NCBI GenBank assembly: GCA_947650285.1
Contig: CANTFL010001484.1
Span: 310,001-374,000 of the forward strand
DNA from: Hyaloperonospora brassicae
Taxonomy: Eukaryota; Oomycota; Peronosporomycetes; Peronosporales; Peronosporaceae
Reading direction: 5' to 3'
Length of the DNA: 64,000 nt
Both the position numbers and the translations under genes were made by a program. Of the stretch, positions 25,201 through 38,540 are shown piece after piece. Numbering within the stretch: the stretch's first letter is position 1; each line of letters begins with the position of its first letter. The notes below the pieces were generated by a model that saw only the letters and a program-made list of their open reading frames with translations, was not told where the DNA came from and ran no database searches.

Positions 25201-26560
25201 TTATTCATCATCCGCACATCTTTCTGCTGAGAAGCACGATGGATTCGTTGTCTTAATGAAACACTTTAAATTAAGCTCTTCTTTCATTATTACGGCAAAC
25301 GCCACTCTGGCCGATGTCGCAATAAATTTGCTTTTACGCTGACCCTAATATGCTTTTATGGGCTTAGTCTAGCCGAAATCGTAACATGTATTCTTATACA
25401 CGTTAATGTTGAGACTAGACTAATTCGCAACTTATTTCCTTTCGTTTAACCCATTTGCATTCACGCATGTCAAATTGCTTCACATACCGCTAACGTACCG
25501 ATCACCTTGTTTAAAGCCAAATTGTCAAACTCGGCTGATGCTCTCTTTGCTTTTCGACTTGCTCATATTGATATCGAGTTCTATCGCTTTTGCTCAAAGT
25601 TCATTATTTTGCATCAATGTATTCGGCTCTGCTCCTTTAAAAGTCTCAACTTCAAATTCGTGATATGCTCAAATGTCGACTTGCATAACTTTTTGACAAA
25701 TGATGCTCCGATTCACCTACCTCCTTTGCCACGTAACCATCAAACGGTAGAAGCTCAGCTCACATTTTTGATTGGTTCTGTTTGCCAAGCTAAAATTTTA
25801 TACACTTCGAAATTGATATATAAGTCATTAAATGCATCAACGAGCCTTACCTGTTGAAAATAAGTGCATAAACCACTGCCTACTAAACAGGTTATATCTT
25901 CTCTTGGAAGCTATGTGTCGCATCGATCACCTTGCTTCTTTGTGTGAGTATCCGAAGTGATTTTTGCAAAACAGCTTCCCCGTATCAGCCTTTTTTCCCC
26001 AAGCCGTTTTAAGAAACCCTTTGCGACCCTTTGAATTGGCTCCCCGCACTCGGATATGTTTTAACGCTAAATATATACAAAATTGAGTCTGACGAGGTCT
26101 CGAGGCTTTCATATCTTTTATCAAGTGTGATAAGATTTATCCTCCTAATGGTACACATAAACTAATTATGAAGCTAGGGTGTGTGCTCCCAGAGGCTCAT
26201 ATCCCGTTTAAGTGCCTTTAAGCAGAAGGAACAGGATGGGCAGTAATTGCTTCAAATGAGGGTTAAGAGAGATGTAATTAGTCCAGTTAGGTTTCTTTTG
26301 TAAAGTCTAATTTATAATTTATTATTTATATTAGCTTAAAAACTACAGATATCAAATCTCGCTAGACACTCTTTACCACTGCTATCAGCGAATAATATTT
26401 TTTTGGCTGCTTAATTGTTAATATTACCTAAAAGGCGATTGGCGCGGATTTCGACCGTTAAATAATTTATTGAAGTAGTAATTTATCAAAAACATAATTT
26501 TTCGTACTTAGAATCAAATACGAAGATATCTCTATAATCAATTTTTTTGTAATTTACATG
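19276..26560. other. AT-rich, gene-empty region
   Basis: About 7.3 kb of AT-rich sequence with only short frames (under 120 codons) lacking recognisable motifs. I see no LTR pair, tRNA or intact repeat. Pyrimidine-rich + strand runs between 21 and 26 kb could be antisense relics of retroelements, but I could not demonstrate any domain. Confidence 0.45.
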
Positions 26561-26567
26561 TACCATA

Positions 26568-26586
26568 CTCACTTCGTCACACTTTG
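26568..26586 (+). promoter_or_regulatory. Possible oomycete initiator (Inr)
   Basis: CTCACTTCGTCACACTTTG lies 12 bp before the ATG at 26598. The first half fits the oomycete initiator core (YCAYTYYNCAWTTTT-like), the second half only loosely. The short distance to the start codon is typical of oomycete genes. Confidence 0.35.
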
Positions 26587-26597
26587 AATGGTCTCTC

Positions 26598-27214
26598 ATG
26601 GCGCGAAATACGGCGGCACAACTATGCCTACTTCTGATCCTTTTTAGTTGTGGAAACTGCCTATGCGGCGGAATGATCCGTTTTATAACAAGTATTTTTT
26701 ATGAGGTGGTTCATCAAGATGTGTCCTACTCATTTGACGGCGAGCGCTCAAATAAATTGGTCAAAAGTCTTAACAAATTATGTAGGCGCTCGGAAAGTGA
26801 AGTAGGAGCTATTCTGCCAGCAACCCCGTTGATCTGGCAGATTCAACTCTTTTTCCTACATCAGGTGTGCTGCAGATATTTTATCTACTCCAAGCTCGCA
26901 TCAGACATGTCTTTAATGCTCTCATTGGACTTGATGCACCCTATACTGACCGCTCCTCCTCCCGGAGATCGATCGGATCGGCGATCGCGTACAGTGTAAT
27001 ACATGATGTATTAGCTACTTCACCTACAAACGTCTGCTGTCCAGAGGTTAGTCGTTTCATATCGCGCTTTAATGATTTCCTACGGAAATTAGGGTCTAAA
27101 AATATATATATCCAGAACTACAAGTTTGTGGGCTTAAATTTTATTGACCTTCCATGTCCGTTACCTTTATCACCTTTTGCGTGGTTTTCTTCTGAAGCAC
27201 AACACCTATTATAA
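26598..27214 (+). pseudogene. Frameshifted gene for a small secreted protein (effector-like)
   Basis: The ATG at 26598 opens a frame whose first 25 residues (MARNTAAQLCLLLILFSCGN...) form a clear signal peptide, with a hydrophobic core LCLLLILF and small residues before a plausible cleavage site. The frame is coding-like to about 26820. A second frame then takes over to a TAA at 27212-27214 (GVLQIFYLLQARIRHVFNAL and so on), so one frameshift separates the two halves. Together they would make roughly 200 residues. No RXLR-dEER, LxLFLAK or cysteine-rich pattern is visible. Secreted small proteins in gene-sparse repeat-rich DNA are common among oomycete effectors, but the role here is inference. 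An intron instead of a frameshift cannot be excluded. Confidence 0.4.
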
Positions 27215-30200
27215 TCGTATAGTCGTTTCAATATCACCTTAGACATTTCAGATTGGCAGTTGCGCCTAACCACACAATCAGTCCAAACCCTTCGCATCAG
27301 TAGTCACGTTTTACTATACTTACGCTGACCGCATTGGAATTATCCACGTACTGCTTACTGCACACTATACGTGCAGATGACGGCAGAACTACAATACGCA
27401 CACGTATATTTGGACAGTAAGATATATTGATGATATTCAAAGTTCGAAATTGGCTGATAAATAAAGAACTATCTTACTCTAACATAGGCAAACTTGTAAG
27501 TACAATAAGTTCTGCTCACCGCCCATTGCGCGCTTCTGGTAGCAACAAGGTCAATTAGCTGGTAACAGGTTAAGAGCTTTGACAACGAAATGGTATTAAT
27601 CAACCAAATAGTATATTAATAGCGGATAATACCTTAAGCATAGAATTATCAATAACATATTGCACAAAGAACTAAAAAAGATACGAATATCCCCTATATA
27701 TAAACTTTTTACAAATATGGTATTCAAACATAAATATAGTATATATAATTCGACATATTCTAACACAATTATAAACTAATCATGCACACGTGAATTGTAC
27801 ATGGGTTAGGGTGTTAATCACAGATGCCATACATATGTTATTGTATTGAGACCAATATATCATAACTTATATACGCGGCTGTATAATAAAGAATTGATTA
27901 TCGAGACGCTCTGGGCTTTGCAGTGCCATATATTTTATTTTAAGACGAACAAACTTGATCCAGATTGGTAATATGCGAAGTAAATGTACCCTTTTATATC
28001 ATCTTCAATATTAAATATTTAAATTGACAGAGGCGAAGCCTTTTAGTAATAAGTAACCTATATTTGATGAAAAACATAGAAGTCCTGTAAAGTGTACGTA
28101 CCCACAATTTAATTATCAACTACGCGCGGCATTCCTTCAACTATTCTGCAAATTATATATTTCAAAATTGCAGAAACTCAAAAAGATCTCAAATCTTAAA
28201 AAGTGTATCGCATTAATTAAATAAACAAGTATAAATGGTGAAGTGTGAAAATTGCTTTTATACATCTTCGTAAGCCATTTTCCATGTACAATATCATGGA
28301 TCTCATAAAAAAATAATGCGGATATAGATACCGTGTCTTATATACTTATGATTTTTTAAATGTTTGATGGCACTGCAAGGCATTTTTCAATAAATACTAC
28401 TATTGTTTGCAATTATTTTGAAAGCCGTCTCTTCGGTAATGATTGGTGGAAGATGAGGGTGTCGTTTCATCATAATTGTAAGATAAAAAGTGTAGTTGCT
28501 TATTTGATTATTAACAAGCAGAGTCCTACTACAAAATTAAAGCACAGACCTTGAGCAAAAAGCATAAATCTATGCTCGATACATCCCCCTTTCATCTCAA
28601 ACGATCTTAGCCTAATAAGACACTGGTGTTTAATGATGACGTTCTGATTATTTCTGTCGTGACTTGCGCTCGATAAAGGCAAAATTACGCTTCCAGTCTA
28701 AATAACCGTTGTAATGCAACATTTTTAGTTCAATTCATGGTTTAATCCATAAACCACAGGGTGAAGCGATATCCATAGATTGAACTAAATTTGAATACAT
28801 CGAATACACATTAGTAAAAATATCCACTCATAATTGCGCGCAAAAACATGACTGTATCTACCTATGATTTACCATACGCGACATAACCAGCGTGTACATC
28901 GCATTGTATCAATTACAATGTTGATAATATGAACTTAACAAAATCGAATAATACAGTGGGTTCACCTGAATTTGGTTTGAACATATTTTTTGCCCATATA
29001 ACATGTCTTCACACGTTGATCTATAAGCCAATCCGATCGAGTCTCCTTATGTTTACCGTCACCATTGGTGCGCATACGTGTACGCGGACGGAATTGCGCA
29101 ATATAAAAAGACTTCATAGTGCTCATGTATAGATCCGCCGCGTCCAAATTATGAGCCACAAAAGCTAGCCTAAACGCGACATATCGTTAAAGAGGTTCAA
29201 TCAATAATTGTTATAGCCAGATTCACCGGTGCAATATGACCTATATCACCAATGCAACGATCGTCTATTACCACGTCAGTAGGCGCCACTTGCAGAGTAT
29301 CCTCTATTTAATGTGATGCTCATCATGTTTCCTGCTGCGTATGCTATAAATTTTGACGAACGCAATTTTTCAAACTCTTTCATTTTTTATATATTTGCCA
29401 TGCTTTTTACGCATTGGGTAGGTCCGTCCGAGTCACACGTATGAATGATAAAATGATGCTTTGATGACGTCCGCAACCGCTCTTCTTTCAATCGCTTGAC
29501 GGAAAGGTGGAGGAGTTGAAAGGGGTATTAAATTTGAGCGCAAGCGCGATGTTTTTTGTCACGTACATTTTCTTCATTTAAGTCGTTATAGCAACTGCAT
29601 GTCGACTGTTCTACATATCTAGACTTTATCTTTTCTTTGCGATTCTCTACATTAAAATTAAAACGAAAAGCTCGTTAGGCGCAATATGTGCGTCATTTCG
29701 ATTCACCCTAAATAACGCTTCATATCCTATTCCTCACACAAGACAAAATGCACCGTATTATCTGCATACGCGAACTGTCCAGCAAATGACTTCAAATTTA
29801 ATAATTATCTACTTTTATCGGAGAGCTATATATATCACGCAATCAAAGAATATAATATTTTGAACTTAAGCTCTCGTCGTATGCTTTCTAATTTATATTT
29901 TGCTACTCCAATATAAACCCTACACAAAAAAATAGTATAGATTCATCTTCTCTCAATTTTTAATTTTTCGCACAACTTTTCTTACGACTCAGAACCCTCA
30001 AAACTCTCGTATCGATAGACCTCAATTCTCTGAAGCTGTTCTAATATATTAAAATTGTCTATTTGTCTATGGCTTCAATCTGAATACAAATTGAGCGGTC
30101 TCTAGCATATATATACATAATTCCATTTTCATTTTGTCGAACTGACTTATAAGAGTCAGCGCTCTTATGGATAGGGTTGTGACACAAAACTTTCCAGTCT

Positions 30201-33200
30201 CATGAAAGCCAACATTCTACTACCGCTTCATTATACTTGGCCTACAGGTAATGAGCGTGTTAGACTATTTGAGACTTCATTCTGATTTTATATACTTACT
30301 TAACTTATTTCGCAAAGAATTGTTTGAAAAGGCGATTTTTTCTTTTATATGCCATGCTTTAATTCGGATTAATTTTTAAACCATCCGTCATTTTATCCAT
30401 ATATAGTCATATACGTTGCCTCTCATACAACTAACCTTCTTTATCTTTTCTACGTCTTCTATCAGCCAAATTCAATAGCTGCCTCTGTCATGTACACTTC
30501 GGCTTGACAAATATATGATTCTATACAAATCCATCTTTCATGACCACGTGAAATACCATTCCACAAACTCCATTTGTGATTCTCTTGCCATCCTTTTCAG
30601 ACGGAAAGCGGTAGATATCGTTGTACTTCGATACCTCAGCGGGTATTTCGTTATTTAATCGTAATTCTGTATGTAGTGATGGACGTTGTCTTATACTTCC
30701 AATAGGCGCAATCGATTAAGTTCATAGCGTTTTGCTCTTGATCTCCGTTTATTTTCCTCTATATTATATCTCTTCGGCCGTCATATTCCAATATCTTGAA
30801 TGTGTATCGTCCTGTTATATAATTGGTTGTGCCATTTTCTGTATGATCTTCCGCAGGAAGCTGCGCTTCATGCATATGTCACTTTGTCTTGTTTCTCTAC
30901 TAGGTGCAATCGCGCTGATAATCTAATTTTAGTCTCTTTTGACCTTTGACTAAGCCGTGTGCTTCCCCATGACCCCTTTGTTTCTCAGGTGCATAATATT
31001 TACCATGATTCAAATTCTCGATCCCAAGGTACCGCTGATTCATCATCGCAGCTTCTACTACACTAATATACCTGCCATGAATTAATCAGATATTTATTAG
31101 AGAAAAGTTGTTCCCATACCTTTCGGTACATCAGGACATGCAAAAATATATTATCTTACTTGTCTCTATTTCTAAAAGACCACTACTTCTCATGTCCCAA
31201 AGTTTACTGCATCGTACGCAAGTATCGTGTTTCATCCCAGTTATCGTCCCATACGTGTCTCTTGTTTTGGCCTTCATTGCATCTACCCCTACACTCTGTT
31301 CAACTGGTCATGTACTTTCTCAACTCAAACTGACCAAAATAATCGTTTATTTGTCATTTTTTTATAAATAATTGTAGCCCAGCGCAATTTATATTATCTT
31401 TTGCAGAAGTTGATTTAGCGGACCTAGAAAGGTTGTTAGACAGCTAACGAGCCCGAAGTACCTTTTACTGGCGCCATATAACGTTTTATTATCTCGTTTG
31501 CTTCCTTTATATTCATTCCGATCGGTTCTTACGACCATAGATGCGAGAGATGCAGGGTATAAGTGGCGTTGCAAACTGAAGTTATAAATAACATAATATC
31601 TTGGACTATTAGATTACTCACTCGTAATTTATCTCTCACGAGTTTTGGTGCAATATATACATTATCAATATCAATAGCATTTGATTGCTGCAAATTCCTT
31701 TTCACCTATTATTTCTCTATTCTCTCCAGCAATAACATATTTATGTGCTCCTTCATACGAGTAGCGTTGGACTGTTATAGGGCACTTTCAGAATCCGTAA
31801 CAGCATTAGACTTTATTCGTATATAAGTTGTGCTGGAAATATGATATCACACGCATCGCGTACACGAAACCCCGAAATACAAAACGCTACGGGCTAAGAC
31901 CCGTTCATGTGGCTCTATCGGTGAAACGCAGAAACAAATACCTCGCCAATTAAATCATGTGAATAATTGGAATCGCCTAAATTGATATTAACATTACTTT
32001 TATCAAGTATCATGGCGAATCGAGAAAAAACACGGGCCTTCTTTATCTCTGCGCCATAAATACTTGAGTGCAAGTATCGCAATTGTATAGAATCATATTC
32101 GGGTCTGATAATTTGCAAGTTGGAAATATCGTATCATACATTGATATTATGTTGAAATAGATTTAGTCTATCATCACAATAATATCATTAACAAGTGCTT
32201 GCATAATACGGCGAAGTGAACCTATGACGCACTCACCATCAGTCGTATGTTGAGCAAGGATTTAAACGTTTGACCACTTGATAATCCTTATAAATCTCGC
32301 TACGATGTTATACTTTATAAGTGTGGATTAGCTAAAATGTGGATTTCGAGTTTGTGTGGTACACAATTGCCGGTGTGGGACCTAAAGAGCCTGGCGGAAA
32401 TAGTTTGAATTTGAAATAAGTGTGGAATAATAGTACCCCAATGAAAAACCGCAATTCCTACATACAGGGGCAATCCGTACGGTCGAGAGAGTGCATGTAC
32501 CTCAACAACTGCGAAGTAAAGAATGGATCTAAGAGCCTGAATGAAACGTCGGCTCAAACAAAGGCGCTAATGTCTTACTTTACATCATGCTCGACGCACC
32601 TCGTCCAGCCCTGGGACTACTTGGTCATTTTTAAGATATAGGATATATGTAAGCTGTGGAAAGAGAAGAAGAGGTGGATGCTCAGGGCCGATGAATGATC
32701 CATGACTGTACGGCGAAATTAAGCATGGTCAGGTAAGCTGAAGGATTAAGAAAATCGCTTTTCCTGGAACTGGCTAAAAAATCATCTCAGTAGGTACACG
32801 AGATACGTAACGCAGCTGGGCTCTAATATGAATGTAAGGCAATGACCCGATGTGGTCTTTCTCGTGAAGTCTCCGGACGTTGTCACGATAAGCAGCTTTT
32901 CCCTTACTTGCAGCAGAAAATCTCCAAGTACTGGAGACACTTTGAAGGTGTGTTCGTCCCAATTCCTGTTGCCGAGCCCGTCTGGATTCTTGCATTTAGC
33001 ACGTGCCGCAGTAAAGATGGGATTTTAGAAAATAGAATAAATTTAAAATAGTCGTGTATCTGTACTGCGTAGGTTATTATGCTTCAAATCACCCTCAGAC
33101 TGTAGAGGTACAGTTTTTATCAGTACATGTATAAGTTTGACGTAACTATGACGATCTATGAGACATCGTGGGACGTGGGGAATATGCCGCTTCAGTAAAG

Positions 33201-35700
33201 CATTTCACAAAAAATTTTGGCCGTATAAACGTATTCAAGGTACATCCGGTCTTTATTCCTCGGGAACTGTTTCTATCCCAAGTATACTGGTCCACGCCTG
33301 TGGGCCCACAGCACAATTTCGCTGGGATTGCATCACAGCGGGCTACTGTATGGTTATGGAGGTAAATATAGGTGCTATAGGGCTCAACTGAAATGAACTG
33401 CGGTGGTCACATGCATTTAGGACTATTTCAAACATTACTTTATCACATTCAGATTGATAAGGTCACTTTAAATTCCGGATACTCATATTGTATGAATGGT
33501 AATTATAGTGTGTAAACACTTATATATGTGAGGGATGGCAAACTGAAAGATTAAAAAAGTGTTGTACACAATAATTAAGGTCTTCGGTGATCTTACAAGA
33601 ATACACTATCGGTCATATTACACGGAAGTACAAAGTGGGCCAGGGGGCAGCCTAGGGAGAGGCACGTTTGTAAGCATTTATCTTACCTATCTGGTTTAAA
33701 AAATCAGGCACAAGCAGTATCGATCTTACCACTTACAACCATGTACATCGTTGCGTGTACGCGCGACAAGTAGAAGTCGTTTTTAAAATATTGATAAGCA
33801 TTCACAGAATGGGGTGCGATCACAGGTACGCGTAAATGCGACAGCTTCAAATCAACATATTTTTGACGCTTAAATACAAACACCTCCGATGATTAGAAGA
33901 TCACGAACGAACAAGCGTAAAAAAATTATGATGAGCTTACTTTTATACAGAAGCTGCTAGTAGTAATTTCTAACTGCAAAGCATTCAGAAAAAACCTCAA
34001 ATAAATGGTTTTATCCAACAGAGAGTTTTGACCAGACGATTGAGGTGCGGTTTGACGGTATACAAGAACTGAATTTTTGAGCGACGCTAATACTTAAGGT
34101 TTATTTTACTTCTATGATATTGACAGTTGCAAATTTGACAGTGAACTATATAAGTTAGTAATGCAGGATATCCATATTTCTACTTAAGATCAAAGGTCTG
34201 ATAACATCATATATATTATTGATTGTGCATTAAAAATAAACGATGGACGGTGTCAGCAAAGGTAAGCAGATTTCTCAATTCTATTTTTATCCTAGCTTCA
34301 AGCCAGACAGCCGCTGCAAAATAGAAAGATAATAAATGCGATCCTGATGCGTCCACCCGCAATTGATTTTTTCTGTATGATTCGAGTGCTTTAGTCCTAA
34401 ACTAATATATCAGGGTCAACGCTTGCAAAAAGGTGCAATATATCCTTGTACTTTTGAAAATCGAAATCCCGCCATAAACAAGCTCCAGGCTAAATATTTA
34501 TGTCACAATTTGTGTCGCACATTTAGGGTTAAAACTCATCAATTTCATATGTCTTTTGATAAATGACATCGATCGCGTGCGTCAGTCAAAGTCGACAAGA
34601 CGATGTTGCTTTTCATACAGCATGCTATTTTTATTAAACGACGTTCTCGCAAGTAACTGTGACCCACAACACATGTAGCTACTTTTTCTCTTACGATTTC
34701 ACTGAGATTTCATAACAATTTCTCTGTTCAATAAATACATAAAATCATCAAATATAAAGTGATATGGGCAAGCGGGTACATACGAATACATGAGAAATAT
34801 TGTTTCGTTCGATTTTTTCAATGGATCGCAAATGTGTGACGTTAGATATCGATTATCTAATCACTAATAGTTTATCTATGAACAATTGGCAACAGAATGA
34901 TCCAAATTAAATATTTATCGATAGCTTTACTCAACGTTCAAATATTGCGTTTACTCACGCTGACTATAGGTAAATTCGAAAATGGCCACACGTATATGGT
35001 CATGCAATTTTTACAGCGAGCCTACGACGCTAATGCCATTTTAGAGTTTTCCAAATATTAAAATCATTGTCACCCATTTTGCACAACTCATAATCCGCAT
35101 TTTACCGAACAGCCGACATTTATAATATGTGTTATCCATTAAACTAGCCACTATTTGAACGGTTCTTATAGACAGAAATTGTTTGACAACGAGCAAGGGG
35201 TTGCAGATCGACAATACAGTATATCGATCTGTGTTACAGCTCGATTATGTGATGACCGTCTATGACCTTATAGACTTGTGGTTAGGGTACAGGATATAAT
35301 CCTTGAATTTGACAACTTCCTTGGATAGGATTTTGTTAAGGAACTCCCAGGGTTTAGACTTAGTAGATAATCATTACGTTTCTTCTCATCGACCAAAATG
35401 TCGGTTATATATTAGAACGAGGAATAACGTTCTTTCTGACACATACTATAGCCAAACAGATATTGGTAATACACTCATCCAGTGTGCAGTAAAGCGGTCA
35501 CGAGATTCCACCGTTGAATTGGTCTCGGGAGCCCAGAGATTACCGGCGTCAGTTTAGTTCGGAAATGATTATGACTGGAGGATACAAGCTGCTATGGGTA
35601 GCTCACGAACGTGTACTCAAACGCACCAGATCGCGAGATCGTTGGTGACAAGGGTGAAGTATGTGGTGACACTGAGGCCGTTACTTAGTCTAAGACGAAT
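27215..35700. other. AT-rich, gene-empty region
   Basis: About 8.5 kb of AT-rich sequence in which I find no gene, RNA gene or LTR pair. Open frames are short and occur on both strands without preference. Probably old transposon-derived DNA. Confidence 0.45.
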
Positions 35701-35704
35701 CTCA

Positions 35705-35951
35705 CCAGACATCGCGAGATCAACCAGAGATCGCGAGATCATCAGGGATCACGTGATCACTCAGGTATCGCGGGATCACCCAGAGATCCCGATTTAACTC
35801 AAGAATCACGAGTTTACTCAGGTATTACTAGATCACTTACGATTTACACGATCGCTCAGGGATAATAACATCACGATCCTAACAATAGATCACGACCCCA
35901 GTAAGAGATCGCGATCTCAACAGAGATTGCGATCGCATCCCGAGATCGCAA
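35705..35951. repeat. Degenerate 19-bp palindromic minisatellite, about 13 units
   Basis: Units of 18-19 bp follow the pattern CCAGAGATCGCGAGATCAT with many substitutions. The best copies are at the left end and the array decays to the right. Most units keep an inverted GATC...GATC core (e.g. GATCGCGAGATC, GATCACGTGATC), so each unit is itself nearly palindromic. The array lies in a GATC-rich region left of the family-2 chromodomain remnant and may be part of that element's 3' untranslated or LTR sequence. Confidence 0.6.
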
Positions 35952-37434
35952 TCCTGACACCAGCTGAGTTAGAATTAAATGTGGACTACTCCAAGGTTCA
36001 TGAATGGGCATATTTGGTGTGGGCCACATATTTACAAAGGGACGATATTCTGGAGAGAACGACGCGTGGTCTCGAAAGTCGTGATACGGATAGGCCTTTC
36101 GAGGTGTTAGTTTTTGGGTTTCATTTTGTTAGCATTAAAAGGGTTCAATGTGCTTTTAAGTACACGCGTCGACTTCTTGCCGGGTTGTATTACTGTCCAC
36201 CTGACGTATGGAAAAGTTACATACATAACTCAAGTGGTATCCCTGAATTTTTTGTCAAGGGATCAAAGACTCTCAACCAAGAACCCCAACTGCGATCGGA
36301 CGCAGCAAACAAGTAAAGGCAAAGGATGCACGATCGCGAGACGGCTCAAGTGGTCAGAAGGATCCAGGATCGAGTATCTATTCTGGACAAGGCAATCTCG
36401 TAGAGATCACTGCGACTCACTTCGAGTACCTTACAAGTACACCCGCAGTCGTGTGAAGGTTTCCACGCGACAGCCCCAATCATAATCATGTTCAAGTTCG
36501 ACATCGACTTGAGTCCACATGGAAGGGCGCAACCCGCCCTAGCGACGGGCACACAAGATAAACAAAAGCTACAGTACGAGATCGCAGTACCCCCTCCGCC
36601 ATTAGGTTAATCAGGTGCTAGTGGAGACTCATATGGACTTCTTCAACGATTGATCGCTACTTTACCACGATCAAACTCCTGGGTTGTTATCGATGGCTCA
36701 GATCAAGGCGTTGAATGCCCCGAAATCTTGGGAGAGTGCCTTTCCACAGATCGTGCTAATATGTTTCCGTCGTATAGGGTGGTTCGATTAACTCGCCACC
36801 TTGAATCAAGAATTCGAAGATCGGTGTCGTCAATCTCTATAGAAGCAACTCGTTTGATTTTCATCTTTCGCGCGCAGCGACTTGGTGACTCTCATCTTGC
36901 TGAATTCTGCAAACAGAGGAAATAGAGACGATCGCGGGATGGAGTTCGGTAAAAGAAGATCCTTGGTTTATCCTCGAGGGTACAATCACGGCCCACTAAG
37001 ATCTGATTATCTTGCTCGATGCCTTTTTCGTGCATCTACCGGCGTTAATGGAAGCGCTACCGTGGTATCCAGGTTTCAACTGCAGAGATAGGAACATCCC
37101 CGATCTGTTGACCGCTCTATCCCTGCTAAAGGATGATGAGCCGTGGAGATCTCAGTATCGCTCTTCACCTGTGGAACATCCCGGATCATCTATCGCGAGG
37201 TCGCCTGAAAAATTGCTTCCCGCGTAATAGCTAGGCCGGTTCACATAGCTTCCATAATTCAATGTATACCTTTCTGATCTCTTATCTTTTGTTCTTCTTG
37301 GGATTAGCTTCGTTTCTTTTTATTTCGGCAATCCAGCCGCGATCGGATCTTCGCAATCTCCGTTGCCACTTATGTTACATATAGCCCATCCACTTCCTCA
37401 TACCACCCCTTGTACGTCAATCACCCCCATTACG
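35952..37434. other. GATC-rich sequence next to family-2 gypsy remnant
   Basis: About 1.5 kb with moderate GC and many GATC words. Short frames are present (35927-36316 +, 129 codons) but none carries a recognisable motif. It sits where the 3' end of the family-2 element would be expected. I could not define an LTR. Confidence 0.35.
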
Positions 37435-37650
37435 TTAGCTGTCCACCTCCACCTCGTGAGATTGCATCACTTCGAAACGATTTCGACGCACTTGATACCG
37501 ATCGAACTCTTGCAGCAACGCTCCGCAGTTCAGATCGGCTTCGTCGATCCAGGTCGGATCTCTAGTTTCCTTCCACCGCACCAGGAACTTTTTATGTATC
37601 CGACTATAACGGGTCTTACGTCCAGATCGCAAATCTAAAATCTCCTCCAC
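37435..37650 (-). pseudogene. Chromodomain remnant of a family-2 gypsy element
   Basis: The minus frame EEILDLRSGRKTRYSRIHKK followed by FLVRWKETRDPTWIDEADLN reads as a chromodomain (VExIL..R....R..YLVKWKGY....TWE). Chromodomains end the pol of chromoviruses and help choose integration sites by binding modified histones. The sequence is distinct from the chromodomain of the complete element at 43.7 kb, so this is another element family. It is isolated by stops from the upstream integrase remnant. Confidence 0.75.
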
Positions 37651-37739
37651 TTCTTATTCATCAGCATCCAACTCGATCTACCAATTATTTTCCGTTTCAT
37701 GGAAACCAACACGATCTACACTGTCAACCACCAATCCAC

Positions 37740-38540
37740 TATTCGGCCGATCCGGAAAATTTACCACTCGTTTCAACTGGGAAAGGTGCAAGACCGGAAA
37801 CAATCTTTATGGAGCTCCTGCGATCTCTATAAAAACCGCATAGTCCCGCATAGCTCAGCCAATTAATATGGTCCATGCCACATGTGTGCGAGATTGCGAG
37901 CGCACCCGTCTTAGATTATATCCAAATAGAGCCACACTTTCGTTGCACAAATTATGTGTGTGGATCGTTATCCGTACTCTGTCGATCTGCACGATCTCGG
38001 ACCGCGACCTTGATCCGCTCATTCAACGTCGCTCTATCTCGCTGATACTGACGTTGAATAATATATCGCAGTCTTCTTGGGTCCAAATTCTGTGTCTTGG
38101 AGCTTCCTAGAGGTAGAGTTGCCTCAAAGGTCGATCGCGGATCCCATCCGTGGATAAGGTAAAACGGAGTGTCTACGCGCACACCACATTTTGACGTATT
38201 GACCGCAAACTTCAGTCTCTCTGCATAATCATCCCAATGATTTTGATTTACATCTGCGACATACATCTTGATGGTTCGAGTTAGCGTCTGCACCATGCGT
38301 TCTACTATTCGATTTTCTTGAGGGCGGTAGGCCATAGTAGCGCGCAATCTTGTTGCTCGGAAGAAACCTGACTTGAATCCAGTTTCCCAATCATGATGTA
38401 TCACTTCACTTGCTCCAAACTTTCAAAACACGCATTTCTCGTATCTTTCTGCTATCATTTGCGCCGTTTTTGTTGCATTTGCTCTAGCGACCACATATCC
38501 CGAGAATAGATCCACCCACAACAGTAACTCCGCGTTCCTT
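37740..38540 (-). pseudogene. Integrase remnant of a family-2 gypsy element
   Basis: On the minus strand, from about 38540, the sequence reads ELLLWVDLFSGYVVARANAT, then a stop, then HHDWETGFKSGFF, MAYRPQENRIVERMVQTLTR and WDDYAERLKFAVNTS. This is an rve integrase core with its Asp (VDLF), Asp (HHD) and Glu (VERM) still visible. The C-terminal part (KVWLYLD, LAHMWHGP) follows in broken frames to about 37740. Several stops make it inactive. Its right edge abuts family-1 sequence abruptly at about 38540. Confidence 0.75.

Noticed and set aside
37952..38404. Intact integrase gene
   Set aside because: The 150-codon frame is only a piece; stops and frameshifts lie on both sides and the rest of pol is missing.
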